Positions 12,092-15,587 of a DNA stretch of 15,587 nucleotides are shown here, in pieces. The notes under the pieces were generated by a model. It searched no databases, was not told the origin of the DNA, and saw only the letters and a program-made list of their open reading frames with translations. Both the position numbers and the translations under genes were made by a program. Position 1 is the stretch's first letter; the number at the start of each line of letters is the position of its first letter. The stretch covers positions 1 to 15,587 of the forward strand of contig JBDUCU010000066.1 in NCBI GenBank assembly GCA_040003315.1, given 5' to 3'. This DNA comes from JACCZX01 sp040003315. GTDB lineage: Bacteria; Pseudomonadota; Gammaproteobacteria; Burkholderiales; Burkholderiaceae_F.

Positions 12092-15071
12092 GCAGTCTCT
12101 CGCCTTCAGGATCGATGAACACGGGTGAGCCGACCTTCACGCGCACTTTCGCATTCGCCAGCGGCGAGACCGCCCATAAGACTTCGTCATGACGTGCGCG
12201 GCCGTTGGCAAGCAGCGCCAGAGCGATCCATTGATCGAGGTTCGGAGAAAAGCACCACGATGTCACGTGGCCAAGCATCGGGTTCGGTGCGGCATGAGCG
12301 GGATCGGCAACGATCTTGGCCGCGCGCAGCATTGGCGCGTCGTCGAGCGCGGTCAATCCGACCAGCTGCCAGCGATTCGGCGCTGTCAATGCAGGTCGAC
12401 TCAGCAGCGGTTTTCCGATGCACCATTTTTTCGCGTTGACGAGCTTGCCCACTCCGAGGTCATCTGCGGTGGTGCGGCCGTCGGCCTCGGCGCCGATCAC
12501 GACGTGGCCTTTTTCAATACGCAGTGTGCTCATCGCTTCGGTGCCGTATTGCATCAAGCCGAATTGTTTGCCCGCTTCGATCACGGCTTCCCACATCGCG
12601 AGGCCACGATCGGCGGGCACATGAATCTCGTAGGCCATCTCGCCTGAATAGCTGATCCTGAAAAGCCGCGCTGGCACGGGGCCGCTCGCAGTTCGAACGT
12701 TGCATGTGCCGACAGCCAGGAAAGGAAATGCTTCGTTCGAGACGTCGATATCGACCAGCTTGGCTAGCACCTTGCGCGAGTTCGGCCCTGACAGCGCCGC
12801 CGCCGTCCATTGCTCGGTGACCGACGTTGCAAACACTTCGAGCTCGGGCCACTCGGCCTGCAGCAAATACTCGAGTTGCTGCATCACCTTCACCGCGTTG
12901 ACCGTCGTGGTCGTCATCAGATAGTGCGTGTCTGAAAGCCGCGACGTCGTGCCGTCGTCCATCACGATGCCGTCTTCACGCAGCATCACGCCGTAACGGC
13001 AGCGGCCGACCGCGAGGGTGTCCCACTTGTTGATGTAGACGCGGTTCAGCAACTCGGGCACGTCCCTGCCCTGCAGCTCGATTTTGCCGAGTGTGGACAC
13101 ATCGACGACGCCGACGCTGGTGCGGACGCTGCGTGCTTCGCGATTGACCGCATCGTCTTCCGATTCGCCTGGCCGCGGATACGAGTGCGGCCGCTTCCAT
13201 AGACCTGCATTGACGAAACGGGCGCCACGTTCCGCGTGCCAGTCGTGAATCGCCGAATAGCGTGTCGGCTCGACGTGCGCGCCGGCCTCAAAGCCCGGCA
13301 TCGCGCCCAACGTGACCGGCGTGTACGGCGGGCGAAACGTCGTCGTGCCGACTTTCGGTATCGGCACGTCGAGCAGCTGCGCCATGATCGCCAGGCCAAT
13401 GACGTTGCTCGTCTTACCTTGATCGGTGCCCATGCCGAGCGTTGTGTAGCGCTTCAGGTGTTCGATCGACTGATAGTTCTCGCGTGCGGCGAGCGCGATA
13501 TCGCTGACCGTCACATCATTTTGCAGGTCGACGAAGCACTTGTCGGACTTGATGAGCGCGGGCACCGACCATAGCGGCAGCAACCGCGAGCGCTCGGTCG
13601 ATACGACGTACGGAGCTTGATGCGTCAGCGCAGTAAAGCCCGAGCGCTCGGCCGCTGTGACGCCGGCCGCGTGCCCCTGTGCCAGCGCTTGCGCAAACTC
13701 GAAGCAGCCGTTCGCCGCGCCCACAGGCATGATCGGCAGCGGCGAAGATTCCGGTACGAATGTTGCGAGCGCCTCGTCGTAGCGCAGCTTGCCGCGCGCC
13801 TGCGAAAACAGATGCACCGCAGGATTCCAGCCGCCGGACACACACGCGAGATCGCAATCGATGCGGCGCAGCGCACCGCCTGCGATGGACACAACGTCGA
13901 CGGCCGATACACGCTGCGTGCCGTGCGCCTTGACAATGGCCGATTCGGCGAACAGCGTGACACTGGCGGCGCGCACCTGCGCTGCCAATGCGCCGCTTAG
14001 CGACGTGGAAGGTCTCGCGTCGACGATGGCTCCGATCGCAACGCCAGCAGCGTGCAGCGCGAGCGCGTCCGCATAAGCGCCGTCGTTGTTGGTAAAGACG
14101 ACCGCGCGCGAGCCGGGACGCACACCGTAGCGCTTCACGTACGTGTGCGCGGCGCCTGACAGCAAGGTGCCAGGCAAGTCGTTGTTGGCGTAAGCGATCG
14201 GCCGCTCGATCGCGCCGCTGGCGAGCACCACCGATTTCGCACGGATCTTCCACAAGCGATGGCGCGGTGTATGCGGCGGCGATGCCGCAAGATGATCGGT
14301 GACGCGCTCGACCGCGCCCACCAAGTTGCCGTCGTAATAACCGAACGCGGTCGTGCGCGAAAGCAGCGTGACGTCGGTATGAGAAGTTAGCTCGGCAACC
14401 GTGTCGTCGATCCAGTGTCGAGCCGACTCACCATCCCTTTCGGCGTCGAACACGGCACCACCCCAGTATGCGTTTTCTTCGCAGACGATCACGCGCGCAC
14501 CGCATCGTGCCGCGGCGCTCGCGCTTGCAAGGCCGGTCGCGCCGCCGCCGATCACCAGCACATCGCAATGCGCGTAGCGATGTTCGTAGTGATCCGGGTC
14601 GGGTTCGCTCGCAGCGCGCCCCATCCCGGCTGCGTGGCGAATCCCATGCTCGTACTTCAGCCACCACCTCGGTGGCCACATAAACGTCTTGTAGTAGAAG
14701 CCGGCAGGAATCAAGCGCGACACCGCGTTATTGATTGCGCCGATATCGAAGTGCACCGAAGGCCAGCAGTTCTGACTCGAAGCAATGAGCCCGTCGTACA
14801 ACTCCTGCGTCGTCGCGCGCACATTCGGTTCGGTGCGTGCACCCCGCCCAAGCTGCACCAGCGCATTCGGCTCTTCGGCCCCCGCGCTGAAGATGCCGCG
14901 CGGCCGGTGGTACTTGAAGCTGCGCGCGACCAGGTGCACACCGTTGGCCAGCAGCGCCGAGGCGAGCGTGTCGCCAGCGTAACCCTGGTATGAAACACCG
15001 TCGTAGTCGAATGCAAGCGGTCGGGCGCGATCGAGAGCGCCGCCTTCGCGCAGGCGAAACGGCTGCGTCAC
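12084..15071 (-). CDS. soxA: Sarcosine oxidase, alpha subunit
   Basis: This 995-residue protein, of normal length, is the alpha subunit of heterotetrameric sarcosine oxidase. The enzyme oxidises sarcosine to glycine, passes the methyl carbon to tetrahydrofolate as 5,10-methylene-THF (or releases formaldehyde), and makes hydrogen peroxide. Residues about 1-100 form the ferredoxin-like N-terminal domain, with SFKYHRPRGIFSAG at about 51-64. Residues about 165-400 carry the dinucleotide-binding fold with VLVIGGGATGLASA near 172. Residues about 600-980 form the GcvT-like aminomethyltransferase domain that binds folate, with YSGEMAYEIHVPAD and RIEKGHVVIGAEADGRTT. The start GTG 15071 forms a 4-nt GTGA overlap with the soxD stop. 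The longer open frame upstream lies inside soxD and is not used. No frameshift is visible. Confidence 0.94.
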   Translation of the reverse strand: MTQPFRLREGGALDRARPLAFDYDGVSYQGYAGDTLASALLANGVHLVARSFKYHRPRGIFSAGAEEPNALVQLGRGARTEPNVRATTQELYDGLIASSQNCWPSVHFDIGAINNAVSRLIPAGFYYKTFMWPPRWWLKYEHGIRHAAGMGRAASEPDPDHYEHRYAHCDVLVIGGGATGLASASAAARCGARVIVCEENAYWGGAVFDAERDGESARHWIDDTVAELTSHTDVTLLSRTTAFGYYDGNLVGAVERVTDHLAASPPHTPRHRLWKIRAKSVVLASGAIERPIAYANNDLPGTLLSGAAHTYVKRYGVRPGSRAVVFTNNDGAYADALALHAAGVAIGAIVDARPSTSLSGALAAQVRAASVTLFAESAIVKAHGTQRVSAVDVVSIAGGALRRIDCDLACVSGGWNPAVHLFSQARGKLRYDEALATFVPESSPLPIMPVGAANGCFEFAQALAQGHAAGVTAAERSGFTALTHQAPYVVSTERSRLLPLWSVPALIKSDKCFVDLQNDVTVSDIALAARENYQSIEHLKRYTTLGMGTDQGKTSNVIGLAIMAQLLDVPIPKVGTTTFRPPYTPVTLGAMPGFEAGAHVEPTRYSAIHDWHAERGARFVNAGLWKRPHSYPRPGESEDDAVNREARSVRTSVGVVDVSTLGKIELQGRDVPELLNRVYINKWDTLAVGRCRYGVMLREDGIVMDDGTTSRLSDTHYLMTTTTVNAVKVMQQLEYLLQAEWPELEVFATSVTEQWTAAALSGPNSRKVLAKLVDIDVSNEAFPFLAVGTCNVRTASGPVPARLFRISYSGEMAYEIHVPADRGLAMWEAVIEAGKQFGLMQYGTEAMSTLRIEKGHVVIGAEADGRTTADDLGVGKLVNAKKWCIGKPLLSRPALTAPNRWQLVGLTALDDAPMLRAAKIVADPAHAAPNPMLGHVTSWCFSPNLDQWIALALLANGRARHDEVLWAVSPLANAKVRVKVGSPVFIDPEGERLRV

Positions 15072-15331
15072 GGAAATGCCTCGTCGATCCGCGCACTGGC
15101 AACAATGTCGTGCGTTCGCGTATCGCGCCGCACCTTGAACCAAGTTCGGCAACCTGCGCTGTGCAACCACAGCTCGTCATGCGGGCCGCATGGGTTGTGG
15201 CGCAGATAGACGTACTCGACCCAGTCGGACTCGGGCGCAACGAGCCGCGGCCGCTTTACAGTCGCATCGCCGCCGTACGTAAATTCGATTTGATTACGCG
15301 GACCGCACCACGGACACGGGATCAGCAACAT
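15068..15331 (-). CDS. soxD: Sarcosine oxidase, delta subunit (zinc-binding)
   Basis: This is an 87-residue protein, the usual size for SoxD. Cys6 and Cys9 in CPWC, with His57 and Cys61 in HSAGC, form the four-ligand zinc site known from sarcosine oxidase structures. The family pattern with YGGDATVKRP near 19-28 and LRHNPCGPHDELWLH at 43-57 is present. ATG 15331 begins MLLIPCPWCG, the normal N terminus, one base after the soxB stop. The gene overlaps soxA by 4 nt. The tight packing suggests that the subunits are made in fixed proportion. Confidence 0.93.
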   Translation of the reverse strand: MLLIPCPWCGPRNQIEFTYGGDATVKRPRLVAPESDWVEYVYLRHNPCGPHDELWLHSAGCRTWFKVRRDTRTHDIVASARIDEAFP

Positions 15332-15332
15332 C

Positions 15333-15587
15333 TCAGTGCGCCCACGGGTAGGGCCCCGCGCCCTTCTCGTCAATCATGTTTCCCTCAGCAAAGCGCTCGA
15401 GCGTAAATGCGGCGTTCAACTCGTGCGGCCGGTCGTGCGCGATGGTGTAGGCGTGCAGCCAACCCGATGCGGGCGTCGCCTTGAAACCACCGTAGCACCA
15501 GCCCCCGGTCATGTAGAGACCTAGCACCGGCAGCTTGCCGATGATCGGGCTGCCGTCCATCGTCATGTCCATGATGCCGCCCCACGT
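15333..15587 (-). CDS. soxB: Sarcosine oxidase, beta subunit, C-terminal part; 5' end outside the window
   Basis: Eighty-four C-terminal residues are visible, and the frame runs out of the window at base 15587. WGGIMDMTMDGSPIIGK, LYMTGGWCYGGFKATPASG and HTIAHDRP-like AYTIAHDRPHELNAAF are the hallmark end of SoxB, the FAD-binding catalytic subunit. GGFKATP contacts the flavin region in the family. The protein ends KGAGPYPWAH with TGA 15335-15333. The operon promoter and the start of soxB (and possibly glyA, often upstream) lie beyond the window. Confidence 0.93.
   Translation of the reverse strand, partial: TWGGIMDMTMDGSPIIGKLPVLGLYMTGGWCYGGFKATPASGWLHAYTIAHDRPHELNAAFTLERFAEGNMIDEKGAGPYPWAH

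Noticed and set aside
1..15587. Mobile elements, CRISPR arrays, tRNA or rRNA genes
   Set aside because: I looked for transposase-like proteins, regularly spaced repeats and tRNA-like folds and saw none; the search was by eye only.

Overview
The window looks like chromosomal DNA from a high-GC betaproteobacterium, most likely Burkholderiaceae of the Paraburkholderia/Caballeronia type. The evidence is GC-rich codon use, a soxBDAG sarcosine oxidase operon, and a TRAP/CoA-ligase/thiolase catabolic cluster under an IclR regulator. This placement is inferred from protein resemblance; no rRNA or other phylogenetic marker is present. I see no insertion sequence, phage gene, CRISPR array or tRNA.

Layout. 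(1) Bases 1-1546, plus strand: the C-terminal part of a DAO-family FAD-dependent oxidoreductase, then a LysR regulator 11 nt downstream. (2) Bases 1643-8418, minus strand: a tightly packed six-gene unit. In transcription order it holds an SCP2-type thiolase, two PPC/DUF296 proteins, an AMP-forming acyl-CoA ligase, a TRAP periplasmic binding protein with a twin-arginine-like signal, and a fused DctQM TRAP permease. (3) Bases 8419-8645: a divergent control region with two good palindromes and a weak promoter candidate. (4) Bases 8646-10274, plus strand: an IclR regulator followed after 3 nt by an SDR oxidoreductase. (5) Bases 10275-10835: a stretch without an intact gene. It carries the decayed remnant of a methyltransferase gene related to the next intact gene, followed by several inverted repeats. 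(6) Bases 10836-15587, minus strand: the sarcosine oxidase operon soxB(partial)-soxD-soxA-soxG, ending in a SAM-dependent methyltransferase. All of its gene junctions overlap or are separated by at most 1 nt.

How the genes may work together. The central cluster reads as an uptake and degradation module for an unidentified organic acid. DctP captures the acid, DctQM imports it, the ligase forms a CoA thioester, and the SDR and thiolase act on the carbon chain. IclR, divergent from the thiolase, is the obvious candidate regulator. No acyl-CoA dehydrogenase or hydratase is present, so the module is not a full beta-oxidation set. The least explained part is the pair of PPC proteins beside a thiolase that lacks the usual DUF35 partner. 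One copy keeps three histidines in its metal-site motif and the other has lost all three. The right-hand operon oxidatively demethylates sarcosine, with one-carbon transfer to tetrahydrofolate, and ends in a methyltransferase of unknown substrate.
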